Positions 37,067 through 45,845 of a DNA stretch of 64,000 nucleotides are shown piece after piece. The notes under the pieces are model-generated. The model was not told the DNA's origin and did no database searches. It was given only the letters and a program-made list of their open reading frames with translations. This DNA comes from a bacterium HR33 (GTDB lineage: Bacteria; Gemmatimonadota; Gemmatimonadetes; Gemmatimonadales; GWC2-71-9). The stretch spans positions 434,001-498,000 of the forward strand of contig BEIJ01000001.1 in the NCBI GenBank assembly GCA_002923375.1. Direction: 5' to 3'. Position 1 is the stretch's first letter; each line of letters opens with the position of its first letter. Made by a program: the position numbers and the translations under genes.

Positions 37067-37927
37067 ATGCACCGCGCTCGCACTATCGAGATCCAGCGGG
37101 TACTGCTGGGGCTCCTGGTCGCCAATCTGGCGGTGGTGGCAGCCAAGTTCGTCATCGGCCTGGCCAGCGGTTCGCTGGCGGTGCTGGGTGACGCAGTGCA
37201 CTCCTCGGTAGATGCTATGAACAACGTTCTGGGGCTGGCGGTGATTTGGGTAGCCGCCCGCGCTCCGGACGAGGAGCACCCTTACGGCCACACCAAGTTC
37301 GAGACTCTGGGAGCCTTGGCCATCGTGGCTTTTCTCTCGATAAGCGGTTTCGAGCTGGTCAAAGGAGCGGTGAGTCGCCTCAGGGGCGGCGCCGAGCCTC
37401 TGGATATCTCTCCCCTGCAACTGGCGGTCCTGGTGGGCACCTTGGGAGTCAACAGCGTGGTGGCTTGGTACGAAACCAAGCGCGGCCGGGAGCTGGACAG
37501 TGACCTGTTGCTGGCGGATGCGGCCCATACCCGGGCCGACGTCTTCGTAACACTGGGAGTATTGTCCGGCGTGATTTTGGCTCGAGCGGGGTTGCCCGCG
37601 GCCGACCCCTTGGTCGCTCTGGCCGTTGCCGGAGTGATCTTGTGGCTCGCTTGGAGGATCGTGGCCCGCTCGGTTCCGGTGCTGGTGGACCAGCACGTGC
37701 TTCCCGCCAGCATGATCAAAGAGGTGGCGGAGTCGGTGGAAGGCGTGCACCGGGCTTACGACATAAGGTCACGGGGCTCGCCGGGACGCAGTTTTGCCGA
37801 ACTCACCATAGCGGTGGACGGAGGAGCCACCGTCAGCTCCGCCCACGAGATAGCCGACATGGTGGAGCACCGCTTGAGAAGCGAGCTCAAGCTTACCGAA
37901 ATAGTGGTGCACGTCGAGCCGTGCTGA
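37067..37927 (+). CDS. Cation diffusion facilitator (CDF) metal efflux protein
   Basis: The 286-residue protein has about six membrane segments with the two metal-binding HxxxD motifs, HSSVD (GDAVHSSVDAMNN) and HTRAD (DAAHTRADV), and a C-terminal cytoplasmic ferredoxin-like domain (VEGVHRAYDIRSRG, LTEIVVHVEPC). The pattern fits Zn/Fe/Mn proton antiporters; the metal is not decidable. A -10-like TATCTT at 37041 lies 20 bp before the ATG. Confidence 0.94.
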   Translation: MHRARTIEIQRVLLGLLVANLAVVAAKFVIGLASGSLAVLGDAVHSSVDAMNNVLGLAVIWVAARAPDEEHPYGHTKFETLGALAIVAFLSISGFELVKGAVSRLRGGAEPLDISPLQLAVLVGTLGVNSVVAWYETKRGRELDSDLLLADAAHTRADVFVTLGVLSGVILARAGLPAADPLVALAVAGVILWLAWRIVARSVPVLVDQHVLPASMIKEVAESVEGVHRAYDIRSRGSPGRSFAELTIAVDGGATVSSAHEIADMVEHRLRSELKLTEIVVHVEPC

Positions 37928-38730
37928 CCCATCCCCAACCGGCCGACCGCCGCCCCCGGCAGAGCCAGTCGCTGAGGCAAGAATACGAGGAGTTCATCCT
38001 CCAGCGGATCGAGGAGTTCAAAGAACAGCTCTCTCGGGCCGAGCTTTTGGCCATTGCGGACGAAGCGGTAAGGGAGTTGGAGATGGGAGCGGACGATCAG
38101 CTGGTCCTGACCGAGGTGCTGATTCTGGAGCACGTGGACCGGCTCATCATGCGCCGCCTGCGGCTTCCCACCTATCGCCGCTGGCGCCAGCGCCATCTCC
38201 GGTTGCGGAAAGCGCAAAGGGAGCTCACCTACTGGGGGCTGGAAGCCGGTACCCCTTTGGAACAACTGGTGGCGAGACTGGAGGAACATGACGTCACGCT
38301 GGTCATCGGCGCCTCCCTGGCGCCGGCCGCGTTTTACGTAGCCGCCCACGACCTGCGCGTGCTGCTCATCGATCCTTCCCTCCCCGCAGTGGAAGCCGCG
38401 GAGGCCCGTGCGGCCACGGAAGCGATCGCCTCCCGGTTCGAAGCGCTGGTGGTGAGCTTCGAGCACTGGTTTCCGGACGTTACGCCGTCCCTGGTACTTC
38501 TCGATCCCGCACTGCTGGCGCGCCTCGACTCCAACCTCCGGGGAACGCTGATAGAAACCGTTCGCAGCCGGACCACAGCCGGGGGAGTGCATCTGGTGTG
38601 GTCGTCGGAGGCCAGAGAGGGCGTGACACCGCTCGCGCCCGAGGCCCTGCAGGCCTACTACGACGGCTGGTCGATCGAGCGGCCGCGAAGGATGCGGAGA
38701 ATGCGGTGGTTCCTGGCGGTCAAGCCGTGA
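37921..38730 (+). CDS. Methyltransferase-like protein with degenerate Rossmann fold, 269 aa
   Basis: The best start is GTG 37921 (VLTHPQPADRRP), overlapping the CDF stop. Residues 20-110 are helical and charged (QEYEEFILQRIEEFKEQLSR). The C-terminal half looks like a class I methyltransferase fold (VTLVIGASLAPAAFYVAAHD, LRVLLIDPS, LVLLDPALL, RRMRRMRWFLAVKP). The Gly-rich SAM loop is poor (IGASLAP rather than GxGxG), so activity is doubtful. No specific family is recognised. Confidence 0.7.
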   Translation: MLTHPQPADRRPRQSQSLRQEYEEFILQRIEEFKEQLSRAELLAIADEAVRELEMGADDQLVLTEVLILEHVDRLIMRRLRLPTYRRWRQRHLRLRKAQRELTYWGLEAGTPLEQLVARLEEHDVTLVIGASLAPAAFYVAAHDLRVLLIDPSLPAVEAAEARAATEAIASRFEALVVSFEHWFPDVTPSLVLLDPALLARLDSNLRGTLIETVRSRTTAGGVHLVWSSEAREGVTPLAPEALQAYYDGWSIERPRRMRRMRWFLAVKP

Positions 38731-38777
38731 AACCGCCGCTTGCAAGCGCGAGCCCGCCGGGCCAACTTTAGGCTCGT

Positions 38778-41726
38778 ATGCCTACCGTAACTGTCAACGG
38801 CAAAAGAGTGAACGCGCCCGAGGGTGCGACCATTCTGGAAGCGGCCCGGCTGGCCGGCATCGAGATTCCCACCCTCTGCTGGTATCCCAAGCTTCCGGTG
38901 GTGGGGAACTGCCGCATCTGCGTCGTTTCGGTGGAGGGGCAACCCAAACTACTTCCCGCCTGCGCCACCAAGGTGTCGGACGGGATGACCATCGCCACCG
39001 AGTCCGAGGAAGCGGTGGAGGCCCGCCGGGAAGTATTGCGGCTGCTCTTGGAGCGCTACCCGGCAGATCATTTGAGAAACGGCGGGAGAGCGCAGCCGCG
39101 AAACGAGTTCGAACGTTACGTGGTGCAGTACGGAGTGGAACCCACTCCGGTGGCCGAACGGGACCTTTCCCTCAGGGAGGGAGACGAGCGGCCCGGCGAC
39201 CCCATGATCCGCCACGACATGAGCCTGTGCATCCTGTGTACCCGGTGCGTGCGGGCTTGCGAAGACATTCAAGTGGTGGGTGTGCTGGACGTGGCCTACC
39301 GGGGAGAGCACGCGCAAATCATCGTGGGCAACGATGGCGATCCCGACAAGGCGGCCTGCACCTGGTGCGGCGAGTGCGTGCGGGTCTGCCCCACAGGGGC
39401 GATCTTCGAGGTGCTGCCTCGGGAACGTTTTGGGGAGCATCCGGTACGCTCCGATCGGGTAGTGCGTTCGGTTTGCCCTTACTGCGGCGTGGGTTGCCAG
39501 GTCGATCTTCACGTCCGGGACAACGAAGTGGTCCGGGTGACCTCTCCGGACATTCTGCTGGACACGCCCAACCAGGGCTCTACCTGCGTCAAGGGACGGT
39601 TCGGTTACGACTTCGTGCAGCATAGGGATCGCCTCACCAGGCCCTTGATCAGGAAAGGATGGGTCAAGCGGGAAGGCCGCTGGGTGTGGGAAGGACCCAC
39701 CGGCGAGCTCAGGCGAAGCGGTCCCTGGCGCACGATCGCGGGAGAAGGAGTGGAACTAAAACCGCCGGCACCCCCTCGGGCTACGGGCAAGCGGCTCCGC
39801 GACCTCCCGTTGTTGGAGCGGGTAACCCAGGACATCCGGGACCGCGCCGCCACTCCCGCCGAGTGGTACGAACCTTTCCGGGAAGCGACCTGGGAGGAAG
39901 CGCTGGATCTGGTAGCCTCGGAACTCGCCCGCATCCACCGCGAGCGCGGTCCGGGAGCCATGGCGGTTTTCCAGAGCGCCAAGTGCAGCAACGAAGAGAA
40001 CTATCTGTTGCAGCGGTTGTTCAGAGCCCGCTTCGGCACCAACAACGTGGACCACTGCACCCGCCTGTGTCACTCGACCAGCGTGTCGGCCATGCAGGCG
40101 GCTCTCAACACGGCTGCGGCCTCCGGCTCCATGCGGGAGATCGAGGAAGCCTGCGACGTGATCTTCATAGCGGGCGCCAACACTACCGAGACCCATCCGG
40201 TCTTCGGAGCCGCCATCAAGCGAGCTCACAAGCGGGGCGCGTTCCTCATTGTGGCGGATCCCAGGAAGATCGAACTCGCCCGGCGGGCGGACATCCACCT
40301 CCAGATGCAGCCCGGCACCGATGTGGCTTTGTTCAACGCCATGCTCAACCACATCCTGGCCTGCGGGCTGGAGAACCAGGAGTTCATAGCCAAGAGGACC
40401 AAGAACTTCGAGGCGGTGCGCCGGGCGGTGCAACCCTATACTCCCGAGCGAGCGGAGGCGATCACCGGAGTGCCCGCCGCACTGATCCGCGAGGCGGCCG
40501 AGCGCTACGCCCGCGGTCCCAACACCACCACGTTGTGGGCGATGGGCCTCACCCAGCACCTCACCGGGCATGACATGGTCACAGCGCTGCTCAATTTGAT
40601 TCTGGCGACGGGGATGATCGGGCGCTGGGGAGCGGCGATGATGCCGGTGAGGGGACAGAACAACGTTCAGGGAGCCTCCGACATGGGAGCGATCCCCTTC
40701 GTCTATCCCGATTACCAGCCGGTGAGCGATCCCAAGATCCGCGAGAAGTTCGCCCGGGTATGGGGAGTGGATCCCGAGAGCATGTCCCTCGAGCCGGGCC
40801 TCAAGGTGACCGAAATGGCCCGGGAAGATTCTCCCATAAGAGCGCTTTACATCATGGGAGAGAATCCCATCATCTCCGACCCGGATATTGCGCACGCGGA
40901 AGCTTGGTTCGCCACGCTGGAATTCTTGGCGGTGCAGGATCTGTTCCTGACGGAGACGGCGCGTTACGCCGACGTGGTGCTGCCGGGGGCTTCTTTTGCG
41001 GAGAAAACTGGCACTTACGTCAATACGGAGCGGCGGATTCAGATCGCCCATAAAGCGATCGAGCCTCCCGGCGAAGCCCGCGCCGACTGGGAGATCATCG
41101 TGGATCTCTCCAACCGGCTGGGCCTACCGACGCCGTTCAAGTCGCCGGAAGAGGTGATGGAGGAAATTCGAAAAGTGGCTCCGGCGTGGGCCGGTGTGAC
41201 CTACCGGCGGCTCGAGGGAGCGGGGCTGCAATATCCCGTCCCGACCGAAGACCATCCGGGAACGCCGTTCCTGTTCGCCGACCGCTTTCCCACCGAGGAC
41301 GGCAAGGCGACGTTCCACCCGGTGGAATACAGCGATCCCGCGGAACTGCCGGACGAGGAGTATCCGTTTGTAATGAACACCGGCCGGCAGCTCTACCACT
41401 GGCATACCGGCACCATGACCCGCCGCTCCCGCGGCTTGGACGCGCGGGAGCCCCTCGCGGTGGTGGAGATCCATCCCGAGGACGCCGAAGAGCTGGGAGT
41501 CACCGAGGGAGATCCCGTAAGGATTACCTCGCGCAGAGGCACCATAGTGACTTCGGTGAGGATCTCGGATCGGGTAGCGAGAAGGCAGGTTTTTGTCCCC
41601 TTCCACTTCCGGGAGGCGGCGGCCAACCTTCTCACCAGCCCGGTCCTGGAACCCCACGCCAAGATGGCCGAGCTCAAGGTCTGCGCGGTGCGGATCGAAA
41701 AAGTGCCGGTGGAAGCGGCGGTTTAG
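38778..41726 (+). CDS. fdhA: Formate dehydrogenase alpha subunit (Mo/W, Cys-type), orphan
   Basis: 982 residues. An N-terminal [2Fe-2S] domain uses Cys34, 45, 48 and 62. A NuoG-like segment follows, but its usual His/3-Cys cluster motif is missing: residues 97-118 have DH and then no cysteine. Two [4Fe-4S] motifs follow (CILCTRCVRAC, CTWCGECVRVCP), then the catalytic domain with CPYCGVGC and CVKGRFGYDF. The metal ligand is Cys431 followed by His432 (TRLCHSTS), where many homologues have selenocysteine. No beta (FMN/NAD) subunit or FdhD lies nearby, so its electron acceptor is unclear. Confidence 0.92.
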   Translation: MPTVTVNGKRVNAPEGATILEAARLAGIEIPTLCWYPKLPVVGNCRICVVSVEGQPKLLPACATKVSDGMTIATESEEAVEARREVLRLLLERYPADHLRNGGRAQPRNEFERYVVQYGVEPTPVAERDLSLREGDERPGDPMIRHDMSLCILCTRCVRACEDIQVVGVLDVAYRGEHAQIIVGNDGDPDKAACTWCGECVRVCPTGAIFEVLPRERFGEHPVRSDRVVRSVCPYCGVGCQVDLHVRDNEVVRVTSPDILLDTPNQGSTCVKGRFGYDFVQHRDRLTRPLIRKGWVKREGRWVWEGPTGELRRSGPWRTIAGEGVELKPPAPPRATGKRLRDLPLLERVTQDIRDRAATPAEWYEPFREATWEEALDLVASELARIHRERGPGAMAVFQSAKCSNEENYLLQRLFRARFGTNNVDHCTRLCHSTSVSAMQAALNTAAASGSMREIEEACDVIFIAGANTTETHPVFGAAIKRAHKRGAFLIVADPRKIELARRADIHLQMQPGTDVALFNAMLNHILACGLENQEFIAKRTKNFEAVRRAVQPYTPERAEAITGVPAALIREAAERYARGPNTTTLWAMGLTQHLTGHDMVTALLNLILATGMIGRWGAAMMPVRGQNNVQGASDMGAIPFVYPDYQPVSDPKIREKFARVWGVDPESMSLEPGLKVTEMAREDSPIRALYIMGENPIISDPDIAHAEAWFATLEFLAVQDLFLTETARYADVVLPGASFAEKTGTYVNTERRIQIAHKAIEPPGEARADWEIIVDLSNRLGLPTPFKSPEEVMEEIRKVAPAWAGVTYRRLEGAGLQYPVPTEDHPGTPFLFADRFPTEDGKATFHPVEYSDPAELPDEEYPFVMNTGRQLYHWHTGTMTRRSRGLDAREPLAVVEIHPEDAEELGVTEGDPVRITSRRGTIVTSVRISDRVARRQVFVPFHFREAAANLLTSPVLEPHAKMAELKVCAVRIEKVPVEAAV

Positions 41727-41762
41727 AGAGGTTCGGCTGCCGGATTCAAGGCGCTAGACAAC

Positions 41763-42554
41763 ATGGACCTTGGGATAGCAGGCAAAGCCGCCCTGGTCTG
41801 CGGCTCCTCGAGCGGATTGGGGCGCGCCATAGCCGACAAGCTGGCGGAGGAGGGGTGTCGCGTCGCCATCAACGGCCGCGACGAGGAGCGCTTGAACCAC
41901 GCCCTGTGTCTCCTCCGGGAACGGCACTCGGTGGAGATCGAGGCCTTCAGAGCCGATGTAAGCGTACCCGAAGAGGCCGAGTCGCTGGTACACGAGGTTA
42001 ACCGGCGATTTGGGACGCTTGATATTTTGATCTGCAATGCGGGCGGCCCGCCGGCGGGACCGTTTGCGGAACTGGAAAAAGACGCCTGGCAGCGGGCTTT
42101 GGAGCTGAATCTGCTGTCCACCGTTCATCTGTGCCGCACCGCCGTGCCGATCATGCGGGAGCGCCGCTGGGGCCGGATCGTCTGCCTCACCAGCATTGCG
42201 GCCAAACAGCCGATTCCCGGACTGATTCTTTCGACCACCGCCAGGGCCGGAGTGCTGGGATTTGCCAAAGCGCTGGCTGACGAAGTCGCCCAGTACGGGA
42301 TTACGGTCAATTGCGTGTGTCCGGGTTACATGGAGACCGACCGGCTGACCGACGTCATAGAGCACCGGGCCGCTGCCAGCCGCCGCAGCGCTCAGGAGGT
42401 GGCGGCCGATCTGCTGGCCGGCGTGCCGGTAGGGCGAATCGGGCGGCCCGAGGAGCTGGCCGCCGCGGTGGCATTTTTGGCCTCCAAGCCGGCGGCCTAC
42501 ATAACCGGGGTGGCGCTGGCGGTCGACGGAGGATACTTGAGGGCGGTGGGCTAG
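41763..42554 (+). CDS. Short-chain dehydrogenase/reductase-like protein, active-site Tyr and Lys replaced
   Basis: The 263-residue Rossmann protein has the cofactor loop CGSSSGLGRAIADKLAEEGC, ICNAGGPPAG and the classic C-terminal PVGRIGRPEELAAAVAFLA, ITGVALAVDGG. The usual YxxxK is replaced: by alignment with FabG, STTAR stands where YxxxK should be (Tyr to Ser, Lys to Arg), while the Ser in LTSIAA remains. It would bind NAD(P) but may lack ordinary SDR chemistry. A minority SDR clade is known to share such a replaced motif. It precedes tdh by 12 bp. Confidence 0.88.
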   Translation: MDLGIAGKAALVCGSSSGLGRAIADKLAEEGCRVAINGRDEERLNHALCLLRERHSVEIEAFRADVSVPEEAESLVHEVNRRFGTLDILICNAGGPPAGPFAELEKDAWQRALELNLLSTVHLCRTAVPIMRERRWGRIVCLTSIAAKQPIPGLILSTTARAGVLGFAKALADEVAQYGITVNCVCPGYMETDRLTDVIEHRAAASRRSAQEVAADLLAGVPVGRIGRPEELAAAVAFLASKPAAYITGVALAVDGGYLRAVG

Positions 42555-42566
42555 GAGACCGTAACG

Positions 42567-43604
42567 GTGCGCGCCATTCGCAAGTCTCGACCCGCACCCG
42601 GACTGGAACTCTGCGAAGTTCCCGAACCCAGAGCGGGAAGCGGGGAAGTGCTCATCCGGGTTCGTTACGCCGGAGTTTGCGGCACCGACCTCCACATCGC
42701 CGACTGGGATCAATGGGCTCAAGGAAGGATCCGGCCGCCGGTGGTCCTGGGGCACGAGTTCGCCGGAGAAATAGTGGAGGTGGGAGCGGACGTGGCGGCG
42801 GAGTTCAGGGTAGGAGAGCTGGTGACCGCCGAGGGACACATCGTGTGCGGCCACTGCCGGCAGTGCCGGATGGGGGACGCGCATATCTGCCAAAACACCA
42901 GAATCATAGGAGTCGATCGGGACGGAGCCTTTGCCGACCTGGTGGCGGTCCCCGCCGGCAATGTGGTGGCTCTTAATGGAATTCCGGCTACCACCGGGGC
43001 GATCATGGATCCTTTAGGCAACGCGTTCCATGCGGTGCTGGCGGGCAACGCGGTGAGCGGAGCCACGGTTCTGGTGTTGGGATGCGGGCCGATCGGCTGC
43101 TTTGCCGTAGGAGTGGCCAAGGCGGCCGGGGCCGCTTCGATCATAGCGTCGGACATCAACCCCCGGCGGCTCGAGCTGGCGCGGACTATGGGAGCCCATC
43201 ATGTCCTGGATGCGAGATCGGAGGACGTGCCGCGGCGAGTTGCCGAACTTACTCGGGGAGAGGGAGCGGATTTGGTGCTCGAGATGTCGGGCAGCGCCGA
43301 AGCCGTGAAGCAAGCGTTCGGCGCGGTGCGACTGGGAGGGAGAGTACATCTGCTGGGCCTGCCCAAGGGAGAAGTGGCTTTGGAACTATCCAGTAACCTG
43401 ATTTTCAAAGGTGTGACCGTGTACGGGGTGATCGGGAGGCGAATGTTCGAAACCTGGCACCAAATGCAAAGTTTTCTCTCCAGCGGCCTGCTCGACCCCA
43501 CCCCCGTTATCACTCACAGATTTCCCCTCGAAGCTATAGACGATGCACTCCACGCCATCAGATCAGGTGAAGCTGGCAAAGTCATCTTGGAGATCGGGAG
43601 TTAG
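42567..43604 (+). CDS. tdh: L-threonine 3-dehydrogenase
   Basis: The start is GTG 42567. The 345-residue zinc-dependent medium-chain dehydrogenase has the catalytic zinc motif CGTDLHIADW and GHEFAGEI, the structural zinc cluster CGHCRQCRMGDAHIC, and the NAD loop VLVLGCGPIGCFAVGVAK. It oxidises threonine to 2-amino-3-ketobutyrate. kbl follows within 4 bp, so the pair encodes the complete threonine-to-glycine plus acetyl-CoA route. Confidence 0.95.
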   Translation: MRAIRKSRPAPGLELCEVPEPRAGSGEVLIRVRYAGVCGTDLHIADWDQWAQGRIRPPVVLGHEFAGEIVEVGADVAAEFRVGELVTAEGHIVCGHCRQCRMGDAHICQNTRIIGVDRDGAFADLVAVPAGNVVALNGIPATTGAIMDPLGNAFHAVLAGNAVSGATVLVLGCGPIGCFAVGVAKAAGAASIIASDINPRRLELARTMGAHHVLDARSEDVPRRVAELTRGEGADLVLEMSGSAEAVKQAFGAVRLGGRVHLLGLPKGEVALELSSNLIFKGVTVYGVIGRRMFETWHQMQSFLSSGLLDPTPVITHRFPLEAIDDALHAIRSGEAGKVILEIGS

Positions 43605-43607
43605 GGA

Positions 43608-44807
43608 ATGAAAGCATCGGTAGAGCAGAGATTAGCAGCCGAACTCGAACAATTTCGCAAAGACGGAGTTTACAAGCGCCTCAACTACCTGGACTCGCCC
43701 CAGGGTCCCAGAGTGAAAATGGAAGGGCGGGGCGAGGTAATCATTCTGTCCAGCAACAACTACCTGGGACTGAGCTCCGTGCCCGAGGTAATAGCCGCCG
43801 GAAAGGCGGCCCTGGACCGCTTCGGCGCGGGAACGGCCAGCGTCCGGTTCATCTGCGGAACCTTCACCATCCACCGGGAACTGGAACAGGCTCTCGCCGA
43901 GCTGGTGGGAACCGAGGCTTCCCTGACCTACGTCTCCTGCTGGAACGCCAACGAAGGGCTCTGCCCCACCATACTCGGCCCCGAGGATGTAGTAATCTCC
44001 GACGAGCTGAACCACGCTTCGATTATCGACTCGATCCGCCTGGCCAAAGGGATCGTCAAGTGCCAATCCGCCGTATACCGGCACTCGGACATGAAGGATC
44101 TGGAAGAAAAGCTCAAGGCGGCACGCTCCGCCCGCACCCGGCTGATCTTCACCGATGGCGTCTTCTCCATGGAAGGAGACATAGCGAAGCTCCCCGATAT
44201 ACTGGAACTAGCCGAACGCTACGACGCCATCGTAGCGGTGGACGACTCCCACGGCACGGGAGTCCTCGGCGCCACGGGGCGAGGAACCGCCGAGCACTAC
44301 GGACTGCTGGGCAAGGTGGACATTATCACTTCGACCTTGGGCAAGGCCCTGGGAGGGGCGGCGGGCGGATTCACCGCGTCTTCCGCGGCCTTGATCGATT
44401 ATCTGGTCCAGCGATCGCGACCCCAGCTGTTTTCCAACGCCCTGCCCTGCACCGTGGCGGCCAGCGCCCTGGAGTCGGTGAGATACCTGAGGAAACACCC
44501 CGAGCTGGTAGCCCGACTTCACGAGAACGCCCGCTACTTCCGCGAACAACTGACCGCCCGGGGATTCAAACCCCTCCCCGGAGATACGCCCATTATTCCG
44601 GTGATCTTGGGCGAGACCGCCAAGGCGATCCGGATGAGCGAAATGCTGTTGGATGAAGGAGTCTTCGTTACCGGGTTCGGCTACCCGGTGGTGCCCCAGG
44701 GCCAGGCCCGGGTGCGCTGCCAGATCTCGGCAGCGCATACCAGAGACGACCTGGACCAAGCGCTGGCGGCGTTCGTGAAGGTGGGCAAGAAGCTGGGCCT
44801 CATATAA
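43608..44807 (+). CDS. kbl: Glycine C-acetyltransferase (2-amino-3-ketobutyrate CoA ligase)
   Basis: The 399-residue PLP enzyme of the alpha-oxoamine synthase group has SSNNYLGLSSVPEV, GTGTASVRF-type sequence (FGAGTASVRFICGT), DDSHGTGVLGATGRG and the PLP lysine in STLGKALGGAAGG. It cleaves aminoketobutyrate with CoA to glycine and acetyl-CoA. Pairing with tdh is diagnostic against AONS/ALAS. Its last eight codons (VGKKLGLI) are re-used in tandem repeats just downstream. Confidence 0.95.
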   Translation: MKASVEQRLAAELEQFRKDGVYKRLNYLDSPQGPRVKMEGRGEVIILSSNNYLGLSSVPEVIAAGKAALDRFGAGTASVRFICGTFTIHRELEQALAELVGTEASLTYVSCWNANEGLCPTILGPEDVVISDELNHASIIDSIRLAKGIVKCQSAVYRHSDMKDLEEKLKAARSARTRLIFTDGVFSMEGDIAKLPDILELAERYDAIVAVDDSHGTGVLGATGRGTAEHYGLLGKVDIITSTLGKALGGAAGGFTASSAALIDYLVQRSRPQLFSNALPCTVAASALESVRYLRKHPELVARLHENARYFREQLTARGFKPLPGDTPIIPVILGETAKAIRMSEMLLDEGVFVTGFGYPVVPQGQARVRCQISAAHTRDDLDQALAAFVKVGKKLGLI

Positions 44808-44882
44808 GAGATGGGCAAGAAGCTGGGCGTCTAAAAGATGGGCAGGAAGCTGGGTGTCATATAACTGGGTGTCATATAAAAA
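44781..44882 (+). repeat. Tandem copies of the kbl 3' end
   Basis: A 27-30 bp unit is repeated: copy 1 (44781-44810) is the end of kbl itself, copy 2 is 44811-44837, copy 3 is 44838-44864, and a partial copy 4 is 44865-44882. Copies 2 and 3 each start with ATG and end in a stop, reading MGKKLGV and MGRKLGVI, and the fourth reads LGVI then stop. The variation between copies shows it is not a simple sequencing duplication. Confidence 0.85.
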
Positions 44883-44907
44883 GCATATAAAGCCGGATAC
44901 TAACCCC

Positions 44908-44951
44908 GGCGCCCGGTCCAAAGTCGGCGCCCGGTCCCCCGGGCCAAAGTC
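44908..44951 (+). repeat. Short duplicated GC-rich unit after kbl
   Basis: GGCGCCCGGTC followed by CAAAGTC occurs at 44908-44925 and again at 44926-44951, the second with an extra CCCCGGGC inside. It lies in the same 355-bp intergenic stretch as the kbl end repeats. Apart from these repeats and a weak terminator-like hairpin, nothing else is recognised between 44808 and 45162. Confidence 0.7.
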
Positions 44952-45066
44952 GGCCGCACCGATCATCAACACGCCACTGTCGAGACATGAGAAAAGCGAG
45001 TGGGCGCTCGCTCTCTCAGACTTAAAGTTGTTTCGCAACCCGTGCGCTTAACCCGCAACCCTGCAA

Positions 45067-45089
45067 CGAGCTAGGGGTCTCGCTTTTTT
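45067..45089 (+). terminator. Weak terminator-like hairpin after tdh-kbl
   Basis: A four-pair stem CGAG/CTCG with an 8-nt loop is followed by C and six T residues (45084-45089). The T-run suggests intrinsic termination for the tdh-kbl transcript, but the stem is short. A TATTTT box at 45103 could start transcription of the next gene. Confidence 0.35.
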
Positions 45090-45162
45090 CCCGCCAAGAC
45101 CGTATTTTGGGGACCCCCGGATAGGACCGGGAACGGAGAAGATCCTGCACGGGAGGTAGCTG

Positions 45163-45843
45163 ATGAATCGAACGTTCTTGGGCCTGGCCTTAGCCGCCCT
45201 GATCAGCACGCCCCTTGCCGCCCAACAGGAGGCTTGGCGTCACAAGTGGTACTGGGGGGTGCAGGCCGGCGTCTTCCAGTACAAGACCCCGATACGGGCG
45301 GCGTGGCAGCGCGCCCCCAGCGTGGGCGGCCACTGGCTGATAACCGCCAGCAGGTCCGCTCTGTATCTCGCCTATGACGAGATCCTGTTCGATCGGCCAT
45401 ACGACGGAAAATTCCAAGCCGACACCTCGTTGATCATCGATCCCACGGCCGCGGGAGGGGTAAGGCCGATCGAGTTTACTCGCGGCAGGCGGATCCAGGC
45501 CCACATCTACATAATTCCCACCGACAGCAGGATTCAACCCTACCTTGGCGGCGGGTTCGCCATCCAGCAGCTGCCGGACGCGACTCCGCTGCTGGGTACC
45601 GATACTCTGACGGCGAACCAGGTCGAGGGCCTGCTCAAAGTGGTCGACCAGACCTCCACCCGCGCCTCCCCGGTCTTTACCGGCGGCTTGCAGTTCAGAT
45701 TTGGCAGACTAGCGGTTTACGGGCACTATCAATTCATGCCGGAGGGGCGGAACTTTCTGCTCACCGGCTCCCAGCACGCCTTCCAGGGAGGGCTGAGGTA
45801 CGCGCTGACCTCCGCCCGCGAGGAGGTGACTACCGGCCGCTGA
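45163..45843 (+). CDS. Secreted outer-membrane barrel-like protein, 226 aa
   Basis: A signal peptide (MNRTFLGLALAALISTPLAA) precedes an OmpW/opacity-like pattern: YWGVQAGVFQYKTP, IQAHIYIIPTDSRIQPYLGG, GGLQFRFGRLAVYGHYQF and a final FQGGLRYALTSA. The start has GGGAGG about 7 nt upstream. No substrate can be assigned. It converges on the glycosylase gene with 2 bp between stops. Confidence 0.75.
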   Translation: MNRTFLGLALAALISTPLAAQQEAWRHKWYWGVQAGVFQYKTPIRAAWQRAPSVGGHWLITASRSALYLAYDEILFDRPYDGKFQADTSLIIDPTAAGGVRPIEFTRGRRIQAHIYIIPTDSRIQPYLGGGFAIQQLPDATPLLGTDTLTANQVEGLLKVVDQTSTRASPVFTGGLQFRFGRLAVYGHYQFMPEGRNFLLTGSQHAFQGGLRYALTSAREEVTTGR

Positions 45844-45845
45844 TC

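Noticed and set aside
38769-38774. TAGGCT as a -10 box for fdhA
   Set aside because: It lies only 3 bp before the ATG and the nearest TTGCAA is 23 bp upstream, both wrong distances.
40060-40075. Possible selenocysteine codon at the formate dehydrogenase active site
   Set aside because: The codon is TGT (Cys431), not TGA, and no selenocysteine insertion hairpin is needed.
44208-45038. Minus-strand frame with repeated AQLLAHL-type peptides
   Set aside because: The repeats are the reverse reading of the kbl end repeats, and most of the frame is antisense to kbl.
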